64,000 nt of DNA from Lithospermum erythrorhizon (lineage: Eukaryota; Streptophyta; Magnoliopsida; Boraginales; Boraginaceae): contig JADFUC010000759.1 of the NCBI GenBank assembly GCA_019722365.1, positions 682,001 to 746,000 of the forward strand, written 5' to 3'. The notes under the pieces are model-generated. The model was not told the origin of the DNA, made no database searches, and was given only the letters and a program-made list of their open reading frames with translations. Numbering within the stretch: the stretch's first letter is position 1; each line of letters opens with the position of its first letter. The position numbers were made by a program, and so were the translations under genes. This document shows positions 13,913 to 25,620 of this stretch, one piece after another.

Positions 13913-16900
13913 ATGAAGTCACCACTGAACAAATTGAGAGGTTTGACTGGGTTGAAGCCAGCCAAACGCAGAGATAAAAGGAAGGGTCAACCTATGGCCC
14001 AATGGGAAGAAGTTGCTCAAGCTGATCAGGTTGGTTTGTGTTTGTTGTGTAGTATTTATGATTTTCTAGATGTATAGAAAATGATATTTTTAGGATCATA
14101 ATTGTGAAAATTGCTTCAAGAATCCCATTTTTATGTGGTATATTGTGTAAAAGTGAGTAAAGATTCAACTTTATTGATATTCAGTTAATGAATAATTACT
14201 GGTTTGTGTTTTTATTGAATTGATTGTTATGGCCAAAAGTGTGAAACCGTCACACTAACGCCCCTCGAGCTCCTGTCCTGCTGTCCTGCGACTAGAGCTT
14301 TCCATTTAACCACACCGTGTGAAAAAACGAGGGTGCTAGTACTTAGCACTGAGCTATGCGCGGGGGCGATTGTTGTTGCTAATTTTAGCTGCAAGTTCAT
14401 GTTTATATTGGCAATTGGAGTGATTTAGGGAGAAAATATGGCATTTTAGGATCATGATTGCCAAATTGGCTTTAAGAATCTATTTTTTGTGTGCTTATTG
14501 TGTAAAAGTGAGTAAAGGTTCAGTGACTTCAGTCTTTATTGATATATAGTTTGATTATTGGACCTTGAGTTCAGTTAATTAAGGTTATGAAAAGGTTTGT
14601 GTTTCTGTTGTATTGATTGTTTATTGCCAATTTTAGCTGCAAGTTCATATTTTTAGGGTATTGTTAGACATGTCTCATGCTTGTACGAACACTTGTGCAG
14701 TTGTTTTTGTTGACATATAGACGTTAATAGCATAAGATTGTTTTATTGGTCAATGTTTTTTGTTTTTTCGAATATTTATATGCTTGTGTTACTATGCTGC
14801 AGCTCTTCATAGTAGTTTTAACACAATCCTCTACTGGAGTAGTGGAGTTGCACTATTTCTTGACTGATGTTTAATCATGTATTTAGTGTTCACTTTCGAT
14901 GAATACAAATGTTGTAATGTAAGTATGACGTTATCGTTAGAATTAGTCCGCAAGATTAAGTTGCTTGTTTGGTATTATCTTATTCAGGAGATGCTAGATA
15001 TGAAGGACTGCTATGAAAGATTGCTTTCTGCTGCTGCAGCTACTACAAATAGTGTATACGGTAATCATCTGTTTTACGTTACAATATTTTGTATGTAAAT
15101 CATCCTATATATGTTACAGTGTGCAAGTTGTGGGATTTAAGAGACTATTCTGTGATTATCCGTTTTTATTTCAATAGCCTAGTTCGACTTTTCACAAAAA
15201 TTAAGAAAGTCTTAGGAAAAAGTAAAACATATATAGGTAATCAAGTAGAAGGTGAGAAGTTTTTAATATTACACAGTGTGGAAGGGTGAAGATGGAAAAT
15301 GTTGTTGAAATTAAAGCGAGGTCGGTAGATATGCAGAAGTATTTTTTTTAGAATTGGTCATTCAAATAGAAATGTTGGAACTAGTAATTTATTTAATTTT
15401 CTTAATTCTTCCGACTCGAGCAATTTCTTCCTACTTGACACACTTATAACTTGCAGAATTTTCTGAATCACTTAAAGAAATTGGCGACTGTCTTTTGGAG
15501 AAAACAGCCCTCAGCGATTTTGATGATGAAGAAAGTGGTGAGACCATCTCATCTTCAAACGTTCTCTCTAAAAGTGAAAATTTAATCTTTGAGGCCAGTG
15601 GTGGTCAAGTTTATATGTTGAATGGCAGATAGACGCATATTTTTTATTTACAAGCTATTTTGTTTGATGTACTCATATTACCTAATTCAAGATAATTTTT
15701 CATCTTATTCTACTTTGAAACAGTTCCGACTTCATAGTTTCATATATGTTTTCCTTCCACATTCTCATGGTCAAATTACTTTCTGTTTTGCGTTAGTAAT
15801 AACAGTTTATTTTTTCTTCAACATTTTGTTGTTGAATCAAATTTATCTAATTTTTTTTTTGTACAGGCAAAGTTTTGTTGATGTTAGGAAAGGTTCAGCT
15901 TGAACTTCAGAGACGTGTTAATGTCTATGTGAGACCAATGATCAATTATAGATTCACTAAAAATTTGTCTAATTTTCTCTTACATACTTATGAATTCTGA
16001 CTGCCAGCGTTCACATATCTCCCGGACGATCACAGTGCCATCTGAATATCTTCTAAATGAACTACAGATAGTTGAGGTAAAACATTGAAGAATGTCACCC
16101 CATTCATTCTTCAGTGTCCTTTTTCAGTTCCATTTAAGAAATCTGAGTTAATTGGCACAATATTTATATACTGATTTTGCTTAGACGTAATTAAATAGAT
16201 GAATCATTTACTTCCCACTCCACTTGTTGATTACGGAACTCCACTTGTAGTGTAAAAGTGGTTCCAAAATAACAAAGAAATGGAGTGTCAATATCAAGAA
16301 TTGGAGTGGGAAAATCATTAGCCTAATGTTATTGTCAATTTGTGGTACTATACATATGAACTTGGTCCATTACTTTTCCATAAACTTTGGTTAAATTATT
16401 TTTATGCAGGAGATGAAGTCACAATGTGAAGCAAAAAGGTAAATTGATGGATTAAATCAATGCCTTCAATTTTAGTCACTGGCTATTGTATTCATTCGGA
16501 TTCATGGTCTACAGATTGGCACATGAGGAGGCACTGAAAATACATAAAGAGATGGGAAAGCTCAAAAGTGGTAAAGTAGATCGTTTTCCTTCTCAAAATC
16601 TGCAAGCTGCTAGTGATGATTATGATCAAGAAGTGAATTCATTACTATTCCGTATGAGGTCACTGAAGCAAGGACAATATCGTAGTCTTTTGACACAAGC
16701 AGCTAGGCACCATGCTGCTCAGGTTTTCCCAGAAATAATTTATATTTTCGAAATCGAACTTTGTGACGCCGTATTGCTCATCTTATCCCTTTGCTATCTA
16801 AAAACAGCTATCATTCTTCAAGAAAGCTTACCTCTGTCTTGAGTCAATTGAGCCATATGTCAAATCTGTCGCCAAAGATCACCATATTGATTATGAATTT

Positions 16901-18266
16901 AGTGGACTTGAAGATGATAGTGGTGATGAGGACGACGGTGATTACGGTGTAGGTAATGATGGTGATGTCACCGATTCTGGCTCATCGGACGATAGTGAGT
17001 TGAGTTTTAGCAATACTCAAGATCATCCAAGACATTATACAAGAAAACCAATGGAGGTAAGGATCATGATTCTTTCAGTGTCGATTCAAGTCAGTCTTCT
17101 GGTCATTTATTTGAAAGAATCTCCCAAGTCCCAATCCAACTTCCACTGACAACTGTTCAATAGAATTCTGAGCTTCTTGTTTGGATATGGTTACCCCTTT
17201 GTATATTTTGTTTGTAATTTGAAGAAACAAAAAAAAAATGGAGCCGAGCTCAACTAATATGATCATATGGTCACATTTGTTCTGAACATGGTTAATGGTT
17301 ATTCATGTGTCTTTGCAGGATGTTGAACAATTAAGTCCTAATTATAATACTATTGAATCCCGGAAAGATTTTAGACCATCCAGCATGTCAGCACCTCTCT
17401 TTTCTGACAGAAGATTTGATCCAAATTTTAAGCCAATTCAAATGCGGTCATCTTCCTCAAAAAAGCATGCAACATATGCATTACCTACGCCACCCGGGGC
17501 AAAGAGTCCAGTGTCTGTGAAATTAAATCCAGGGGTTTCTCAAAAAAGGCATCCAGGCTTGTCATCTCTCAACTCATATTATTCGTCTCCATTAGATAAA
17601 AACAAATATGAAAAGCCAGTGACAAATGATGTGCTATCTGGACCTTTGCCTTCGGATACGAAGGCGGTACTTAGAGACAGCAACCAAAATATTCAATCCC
17701 GCCCTTTGCCACCGCCATTATTGAATGGCTTTTCACCACCCCAAGTTGAGCCCATCTTTTCATCCAACCCAAAGAAGGTAAAAATATATGCTTTTTCTGG
17801 CCCTTTAACAGGCAAGCAGTGGCAGCATAAGCCTACTGTAACTGCTAGTGGTCCTATTTACTCAGCTGGGCATCCCATTCTTTCAGGACCTCTCTTGCCA
17901 ACTCCCAGGGATCGGCCCTTACCAAATGCAAAGTTGCCTTCTCATACTTCCAACTCTTTCTTATCGTCACCTAAGATAAGCGAGCTTCATGAACTACCAA
18001 GGCCACCACCCCATTTACCCTTCAAAAGGCCTTCGCCTCACTTTGATTATTCAGAGCCTTTACGCCCTAAACTCACAGAGCTTTCTACTGGAAACAAAGT
18101 GGAGGATTCTTCTCCTGTCTCCACACTTCCATTGCCGCCACCACTCAATCGGAGCTATTCCATACCAACAAGGGGTCCGTTAACGGAGCCAATGGCCAGA
18201 GAGATTCCTGCACCTCTGACTCCTATTCCTGAATCAAGAATGCAGCCAGCAACCCCTACTGCATGA
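13913..18266 (+). CDS. BAR-domain, proline-rich protein, At2g33490-like
   Basis: Nine exons (13913-14029, 14988-15060, 15457-15537, 15867-15928, 16008-16076, 16410-16438, 16515-16722, 16808-17056, 17319-18266) give 611 residues. The match to the Arabidopsis At2g33490 family (about 620 residues) is colinear throughout. The N-terminal ~250 residues form a predicted alpha-helical BAR-type domain (MKDCYERLLSAAAAT.., ESLKEIGDCLLEKTAL, RTITVPSEYLLNELQIVE, SLKQGQ.RSLLTQAARHHAA). BAR domains bind curved membranes. An acidic stretch follows (residues ~260-290, D/G/S-rich). The last ~315 residues are a Pro/Ser-rich tail with recurring SGPL-type motifs (LSGPLP, FSGPLTGK, LSGPLLPTP) and the block KISELHELPRPPPH. 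No signal peptide or membrane segment is present. Function is not well established; a role in membrane traffic is inference from the fold. Intron 1 carries a duplication and an insertion (listed). Confidence 0.92.
14075..14655. repeat. tandem duplication inside intron 1 of the BAR gene
   Basis: A segment beginning near AGAAAAT..TTTTAGGATCAT (14078) recurs at about 14432, including an exact shared 22-mer at 14141-14162 and 14496-14517. The segment's end (AATTTTAGCTGCAAGTTCAT) recurs at about 14381 and 14628. The first copy is longer because of the insertion at 14231-14367. Confidence 0.8.
14231..14367 (-). mobile_element. candidate tRNA-derived SINE, antisense in the intron
   Basis: This 137 bp GC-rich insert interrupts the first copy of the intron duplication. 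It is flanked by GATTGTTAT (14222-14230) and GATTGTTGT (14368-14376), an imperfect 9 bp duplication; the uninterrupted second copy reads GATTGTTTATTG at about 14613. On the minus strand the insert begins GCCCCCGCGCATAGCTCAGT, which contains a clean tRNA A box (TAGCTCAGTGC). A B box is not clear. A SINE is the best guess; a short MULE-type element is the alternative. Confidence 0.55.
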
Positions 18267-19182
18267 AACTGTAATTTGTTCAGTGTTTAGCTCAAGGAAC
18301 CCGGTAGTCACCCTCGAGTCCGGTTTTGCAGAACTAGCCTTCATCAATGTGTTCAAGGCCATATTGATTGTGAAATAATAGGAGTGGGGGACTCCAAGGT
18401 TCACCAGTGATTATAGCCTCTATAAATTATTCCAAGTATGTAGATTTGCATCTGAGATTGGTTCATATTGATATTTTTTTACTCTGCTCAACAATTAGAG
18501 ATTTATACATCGACTTTTTTTGCTTGACAGATGTGAATTGATGAATGCATATTATCGTGCAATGTTTTTAAAGATATCCTATATATAGAACTATACTTCT
18601 TTGAATCAATGAGCTTCCCTTATGAAGAGTGACATTGAAGGGGAGTAGTTTATATCTCAGAAAATAGTTGTTTTGACGTTAATGTTTTTGAAATATATTT
18701 TCCTTCGTATGTTAATACAAGCATTATGATTTGCAGCCTAATTAATTGTGTCACATGACAAGTTTTTTTATATTTCCCATCAAAATGACTTTTGATGAAT
18801 AAAAATGATGTTGCAGTGTGTTACTCTCATCAGGTTCCATCAGTTTAATTGCGAGGTTTGTCTATTTAAAATCTTGGCTAGAAGAAACAATCAAAATCTT
18901 CATGAGTTCCGAATCTTCCGATACAGTATGATTAAGAAATGAATGAGGAAATGTAGTGTTATTCAGTGCGAAAAGTCGGAAAATGGGAAGGTTTTGTTTT
19001 GCTCAAAATCTATATTTTGATTATGTAAAGGGGTCATTATGTTACTCCATATATGGAGTTTTATCAATGTACTACATATCTCAAAAAACTTCTATAGATT
19101 GCTGATTTTCCTCATTAGATTGTGAACAGAAACAGATCTTTAGAAGCTTTCCCCTCTCCTACGTCGCGAGTTGCTTTCGCAT
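18267..19182. other. convergent intergenic spacer (two 3' ends)
   Basis: This spacer separates the stop of the BAR gene (+) from the stop of the LRR gene (-), so it should hold both 3' untranslated regions and polyadenylation sites. No open frame or repeat stands out. Confidence 0.6.
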
Positions 19183-20857
19183 CTAGTTGCAGCCTCTTAC
19201 AGAATCATATCGGACGAACCCCATAAGTTCAGGCCCTTCTAGTCTTGAATTGTTCATAAAACTGCATAGAAACAAACCAGATTCAAGTCAAGACAAGAAA
19301 GAGGAAATAAAGTATTGTAATGACCAAACTATTTGTGTTCTTTGAATCACCTTTCCTCAGTGAACTTAGAGAAAGAGCCTGAGGTTGGAATTGTACCACA
19401 TAAATCATTGTTTGACACGTCCCTGAAGACATTTTAAAATACAAGTTATGGTCTATGTGAATGAAAAAGAAAAGGATTTTGGAGTACATTAATGCCTTAC
19501 AGAATTTTGAGGTTTGCAAGCTTGGTTAGCTCTCTTGGTATTTTTCCAGTCAGCCTGTTACCATTCAACCTCCTGAAGATTGATATTAGACGACGCTTGA
19601 ACGTCATATATTTAGAGAGAGTATTGTTACATCAGTAGGAGTTTGGTAGATGCTTACATGAATCTAATGCTTGATAGCTTGGAAAGAGATGATGGAATGG
19701 GGCCAGTTAAGTTGTTGTTAAAAAGATCCAAGCTCAATAGGTTCTTGAGTCCTCCAAGTTCTGCTGGAATATGTCCTCCAAAGTTGTTCATGTATAGTTC
19801 CCTGCAAGTTCAGTAACAACATATCAACCCCTCAATTTTCAAATGATTTCATTCATCATTGTTAATAATCAAGAACTAAACCAAGAAAATCCACAATCAG
19901 GGTATAATATTCAACTGTAATGTGTTCTTAAAATATGAGTACATTAACATGACCAAATGTATTTGAAGAACCTCTCGTTGTTTGAGAGGGGGAAATAGTA
20001 TGTGCATAGAAATATTTGTTGAACTGTGTTCTACTTACAGATACTGAAGTCTTTCAAGCTTTTGCAATTCAGGAACTAGTCTCCCAGACAATTTTGCATT
20101 TCCAAGATCACTGCAAAAAATTGCAGGTTTAAGCTCAGCTTTTCAACAACAAAAGGAAACAGCTACCCTATTTCTCAAACTGCAAACTTGAACATACACA
20201 TACCATTTATTTTGTCATATTTAATGCACATCAACCACTTATTGCAGAACAATAATTTGAAGATAATTACCAGAAGAAGTTCAAGAATTTAATACATTAA
20301 CTTAAGGAAAGGATACAATGGAAATAAATGAAAATGGCTCATTAAACTATGTATGTTTCTTATCCATCATGAAGTAGTAGATAGTGTGCACTTCATTTTT
20401 CAGTAATTTACTCAATTCGGAAATAGCCTCCTTATTAGAGGGTAATATTGCCTACTATCCAACACCTTCTACCCGCTTAGACAGGAGATTATTCGAAGGT
20501 ATTGGATCATGTTCATGTAACTTAAACGAAGGATACAAGCAAAGGGAATGGGTGAAATATACTTACAGTCTGGTAACTCTGTTATCACCATCACAAGTAA
20601 CATGAAACCAGGTACAAGGATCTACCAAAGTTGGATCCCAACTCTGTAAAACATTCTCTGGGTCATTCACAGCCCGCCTCAGTGCATACAAAGCATCTCC
20701 TGTAAAACCAAAAATGTAAAAAATTACTACCACTATTAATTTCAAGAAACATAACCAATTAACCTATGTGCCCACATAGCATGCAACCTTCATGATTAGC
20801 ATTTGAGGGTGAGAGGATGAAGAGGAGGACAACATGAAAGAGAATCCACAGAGACAT
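19183..20857 (-). CDS. SERK-like LRR-only secreted protein
   Basis: Seven exons on the minus strand (20857-20788, 20699-20567, 20110-20039, 19801-19658, 19572-19501, 19422-19351, 19261-19183) encode 213 residues. A signal peptide ([20 protein letters not shown]) is followed by the LRR N-terminal cap ([33 protein letters not shown]), about four leucine-rich repeats of plant type ([48 protein letters not shown]) and a cysteine-bearing end (PELMGF..RGCN). The 72/144/72/72-nt exons with phase-2 junctions are the SERK/LRR hallmark of one repeat per 72 nt. It stops before any transmembrane or kinase region, as in the At5g21090/pepper LRR1 family (about 218 residues), so it is complete, not truncated. 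Likely apoplastic, possibly a defence or co-receptor partner (inference from family). Convergent with the BAR gene. Confidence 0.94.
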
Positions 20858-23800
20858 TTTTCAAGAAGCTTGTAAAGTTGAGTACTTTGTCTGAGAGACT
20901 TGAATGCTTGGAAAACTAGAGAGTTAATGCCTTACTGTTCTTTTCAGTGAAAGTGGATGCTTTTTAGCTGAAGACTTCGAAACATTTAGCAGAAAATAGT
21001 ATACCAAGTACACTTGATTTGTTGCTTCTTTAAATGTAAGAAATGGAATCTTGTCCCAGGGAATAGACTATTGATAACTGAGAAGGTAATTGGACGGAGA
21101 TATCCAGATATAGCGGGTTCAAATTCATGTAAATTTTGGAGCTAATACTTTGTTGAAATATTGTTAGGTTTGCTTCTGTTTTCATGTCTCGTTAGTATTT
21201 TCGTTACAAGACTGTTATTAATACACAACTCTCAATTTGCAACTCACCTGATTAAGGAATCTCTGATACATGTGGGGAAAAATCAACTTACTTACCAAAA
21301 AAAGAAAATTCCTCAACAAACAAATTGAAAAAGGACTTCTTGTACCAATCTATGAACTACACTTGAGGGAGCATATAGTAAATTTACATAATTTTCTTGC
21401 TCTAAGTGGGGTATCTTCAACAAATATATTCACATTAGTTGTGTGATTTACACCATTCAAATGTTTTATGGCATATGATATGTTAAAAGTGTTGTTTGTC
21501 CTTAATAAATTGATGAATGGGACTTTATCGATTATCACCATTGTAAAGCCCATTATTAGTGTCATTATTTATTCATTAGTGCTTATTGTGCTTCACGAAT
21601 CTCAAATTCACATTTGTTTAATGGTGATTCCTATAAATGATGGATGAGTTTAGGAGGGAATAGTTCTAAAAACTAGTGCAAGAGAAATTTATATTGTTAT
21701 ATTTTAAGGACATTCATTTTTGGAAGCACCTATTATGAGAAGGGTAAGTATTCGAGTTTCAATCTCAATCATTCAAATGTCAATCACAATTATTGATTTG
21801 GACAGTGAAATTTTTATAATATATCAACTTTATTTATTTTATGATATTTTTTAAATAATTGGAAAGTATTATACTCTAATTCCTTTTAAACGGGAACCTC
21901 TTGATAGAAATTGAAACATATTAATGTTGATATGTTCCATCCATTTAATTTTGCAAATTATAGCATAATACATCCACTAAGTTATTCCTTTATCATCAAA
22001 AGGCTAAAATAAAAGGAACATTTATGATAGTGCAGCAAATGTAAGTCTGACTTTTGGTCCATAAATTAATGTGGTCCAATTAAACAATAATGATGTGTCT
22101 GTGTCCTCGAAAATTCTCCATGTTTTGAACATCGTTGGTAACCAAAATGGATGAATAATTCAGACAAGGAATTCTTTGCATACACATTGTTGGAATTTCA
22201 AGAAACTCCAAAGGAATTAAGAAACTATAGCTATGGTCTCGTACTGCCCTTCGAGGAATTTCCCAAGTTAAATTATTCAAAGTTGTCTATTGTTACCTAT
22301 TTACCTCCATCCCAAAAAATTTGTCTAATTATCAATTTTAGTAATTGATTTTTAAATTAAATTTAAAGTATTCTTATACGTGTCGTACTTTTTCTGGTTT
22401 TATATCTTATCATACTAGTAGCTTTCATGGTAATTAAGAATTAGTTGAGTTTTACATATCATACAATCTTATCCTATTTAAATATGTCAAATTTTAACAA
22501 ATAATGTCGAATTCTTTGTTATGTTTTGAACATTCAAATAATAAATTTATTCAATATGAAATTGGATAATATATCACTTAATTATGTAGGCATAAGATTA
22601 TTTTTCAAACAAATATTGTTCTGGATAAATAAATTTACTCTACTATATCATTAATTTTGATTAATGAATATATCAATGATCGAATAATTCTATTGATATT
22701 AACATTCCATCGTCATAATTGGAACATATATACACTAACCTAACGCTCTAATTGTAACAATGGTTGAGACAGCTCCGGATCATAGCTCAACTGGTAGAAA
22801 GCTTGAGTAGTATCATTATTCTAGACTCTTTATGTGGTGTGGGTTTTGGTTCGAGTCACGCAAGTAGCAGGATCTCGTATTAAAGTGGTTTAAAGGGAAG
22901 CTCAAGTTCTCTGAAGTATCTCAGGACAGGGATTTCGAGAACCGCTACGATGACGACTTCATCGTTTAACAATGGTTGAGACGGATGCAAAAACAGTAAA
23001 AGACATAATTAATACCACACATAGATTATTATATTATTACTCCGTATTAGACGATTCTGTCTCGTTTCCAAAATAATAGTGAAACCTATTTAATTCAAAG
23101 TGCGAACAGATTGGACCAGATTATATTCAATTCATAATCCAGCACTAATATAATTTACATCATCCTCACCCCTTCACACTTGCGTTAAACCTGAATGGAA
23201 ATTCATCCATGCCCGGCTATATGAGTGTTCCGAACCATCTTTTGCACAGGATTAACGAGGCTCCTAATATTTTATATATCATATAGATTTATAAGTAAAG
23301 TTATGTCATAATCGATCAAGATGGTGGTGCAAAAAGTAAATGTGGCGAGTTGATAGTATTTTTTATAGCGATTATCTTCTTATTTGTGCTATAATTGATG
23401 CTTATTTTCAATTTAAGGTTTTTTAAATTCAAAACAAGCTTGTTTAAATAAAATTATTTTCATAATTTCGAATCGTTCTTATTCAAACGAGGCGCCTCTA
23501 TGTCATTGTAATAAAAAATATTATTAAAAAATTTAATGAAAGGCCTCATTTTGTATCGAGGCACAGGGCCCCCGATATCTATGAGAGAGACGGTTCTCCG
23601 ACCATCCAATTGGTAATATTAAAACCGACATAATAGTTACCTAAACTTGAATTTGTATCAATTTCGAATTTATCGAAATCCAATTCGAATTCGCTCGTGA
23701 ACCGTCCTAGTTGACATTTCCCTTCTCCGCGGTTCATTGTCTACAACTCTACACAGAATTTTCCAACCTCTTCGAGAACAAAAACGAATTTTCCAACTCT

Positions 23801-24098
23801 AGTCTTCACACGCTTTTGAAACCAAACCCCCCTTATCTTCTACAAAAAATAGATCGTTATATTTTTATGTGATATTTTACATGGCACTTCCTTAACATCA
23901 TCACACGTATATTCATTGATTTTTAAAAATAAAAAATAAACACGTAGTATCATATTAATTGTCACATAAAATATCGTATAAAAATGTAAGGGAGGGTCGG
24001 ACTCATATCCTATTGTAATAATAAATTATAGGACAACCAACTAACCTTGGACTCCTCCAAACAACTTCTGAAAACAAAGAAAGAAAGAAACTTGAAGA
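20858..24098. other. intergenic, AT-rich, one SINE
   Basis: This region holds the divergent upstream regions of the LRR gene (-) and the LITAF gene (+). It contains a SINE with target duplications (22771-22966) and a Stowaway-like end at 22311-22325 (ACCTCCATCCCAAAAAA) that is shared, inverted, with 48345-48372. Short open frames at 21350-22348 have no family features. Confidence 0.55.
22771..22966 (+). mobile_element. tRNA-derived SINE with 16 bp target duplication
   Basis: A 196 bp body lies between two exact copies of TAACAATGGTTGAGAC (22755-22770 and 22967-22982). A box A (TAGCTCAACTGG, 22783-22794) and a box B (GGTTCGAGTC, 22848-22857) are spaced as in tRNA genes. It ends in a short T-rich tail, not poly-A. 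A fragment sharing AAGTGGTTTAAAGGGAA occurs at about 4336-4352. The exact long duplication makes this a recent insertion. Confidence 0.88.
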
Positions 24099-25620
24099 AT
24101 GTCGAAAAACGAGGAACCAGCAATAGGGATCCCCTACAACGCCTCCACGTACCCTTATCAAGCACCCCCAATTCCACAACAACAGCTGCAGCAGCAATAC
24201 TATGTTGTACAAAATGCATACCAAGGTGGTACTGTTCCCCCTAATGCAGTTGTTGGGGACCCTAAAGGAGTACCTATACACCAGACGTTCTTTAGAGATA
24301 CTCCTGCTCCCTTTCACTGTGATCATTGTGGTGGCTCTGGCTTGACTTATGTCAAGTAAGCTTTTGTTTCTGCATGTTTTATTTATCTATACGTTATTAG
24401 ATTTAATGTACTGAACTCGCAAAGCATCATGCGTCTTTATAGCATGTTTTGTTATCATTCATGTGATTACTAGAATTGTTTCAGATCAATCACGATTAAC
24501 TTATGAAGCTTTTGTTTCTTATGTTTAATTTATTGTGTGTAACAACGCCTCCACAAGGTAGGTATAGCTACGTTATTAGATTTAATGAATTGGTTTCATA
24601 AAGCATCGCGATATTTCCAACACTTTTTGCACCAGTACGTTTTGTACTCATTTATGTGCTCACTAGTTAACCATCCCAAAATTGTTTCAAATCAATCACT
24701 CTTAACCTTAGGAAGCTTTTGTTTCTTCATGTTTAATTTATTGTGTGTAACGCCCCGGTCCCGTAACCACAAGTTAAGTTATTAGATTTAATGGATTAGC
24801 CTCACAAAGCACCACGGTTATCATTGTTTTTTTTTTAATTTTTAGCGATGAGGTGAGTTTCGAGTCCAGGACATTTTGGTCACTAGCAAGAGTATTTTCC
24901 ATTATACTATTCGATTAACTCGGGGTATCACTGATGTTAATCATCTCATAATTGCTTCGGGTCAGTCATGCTTAACCTTAGAGGTGATTCGAGTCAATAA
25001 GGTCTTGTTTGTTGATGTTTTATTGTTTAACTATTTATGGATTTATCTACACTTCATAAAAGGATTGTAAAAGAGTATGAAAGTTCGATTTGGCTCAATA
25101 AGTAAGGTTCAAGGATTGGTTGGAGCACGAACTAGAACATTAATTTTGGGTTCGTGGGTTCGTCGAGCACTGTATATTTTTTAATTTTGAACTCGAATGT
25201 TTTTTTAATCTACTATTAACATGATAATTAGAATCAAATCAAAGCCCAGTATAGCAACTGTTGGTATAAAGTTATAAAATTTAGTTTCTCTGTTGCCTTG
25301 CAGATCAAAGCCCAGTCTTGCTGCTGCTGTTGGATGTATGATGCCGATGATGCTCGGGTTTTGCTTTCTTTGTCCTTCAATGGATTGTCTATGGCATAAG
25401 TATCACTATTGCCCCAACTGTAATGAGAAGGTAGTTTTTAATCTTGTTACCACACAATGAATAATAACATGAAGCTTAGATATATTATATATACGTAGTT
25501 ATATACTGATGGTTGCCTGTATTATTCTAACGCCAGGTTGCCAATTTCGAGAAGTCTGATATTTGTGCTGTGGCGGATCCTCCCCACTGGACACAGCCTA
25601 GTTTCGCATTGCCTGAGTGA
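24099..25620 (+). CDS. LITAF-domain protein (GILP-like)
   Basis: Three exons (24099-24355, 25304-25430, 25537-25620) encode 155 residues. The N-terminal ~65 residues are rich in Pro, Gln and Tyr. The LITAF domain follows: a CxxC knuckle (C74, C77), a hydrophobic membrane-inserting stretch (SLAAAVGCMMPMMLGFCFLC) and a second CxxC (C122, C125 in HYCPNCNEK). In this family the four cysteines bind one zinc and the hydrophobic part sits in one leaflet of a membrane. Arabidopsis GILP (about 134 residues) is plasma-membrane-located and modulates hypersensitive cell death through LSD1. A function here in cell-death control is inference. Length is slightly above the family norm because of the N-terminal Gln tract. 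Intron 1 contains a tandem triplication that begins at the splice donor, and a reversed SINE. Confidence 0.93.
24356..24800. repeat. intron segment triplicated from the splice donor onward
   Basis: The order AAGCTTTTGTTTCT, ATGTTTWATTTAT, ACGTTATTAGATTTAATG, then AAAGCAYCRCG recurs starting at 24358, 24507 and 24714. The first copy begins two bases into the intron of the LITAF gene. Copies are roughly 150 and 205 bases apart. Confidence 0.82.
24828..24921 (-). mobile_element. short poly-A SINE (family B), reversed copy
   Basis: Read on the minus strand, this segment starts GAGTTAATCGAATAG, continues through CTCTTGCT.GTGAC and a box B-like CTCGAAACTCACCTCATC, and ends in a long A run. The same order and ends occur on the plus strand at 48231-48322, in the eS27 intron. 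Two unlinked copies with identical ends define a mobile element of about 93 bp. The promoter-like A box is degraded in this copy. Confidence 0.8.

Noticed and set aside
19183..20857. LRR gene as a truncated SERK receptor kinase pseudogene
   Set aside because: The LRR-only protein has a normal family-specific C-terminal exon ending RGCN and stop; it is a complete member of the secreted LRR family.
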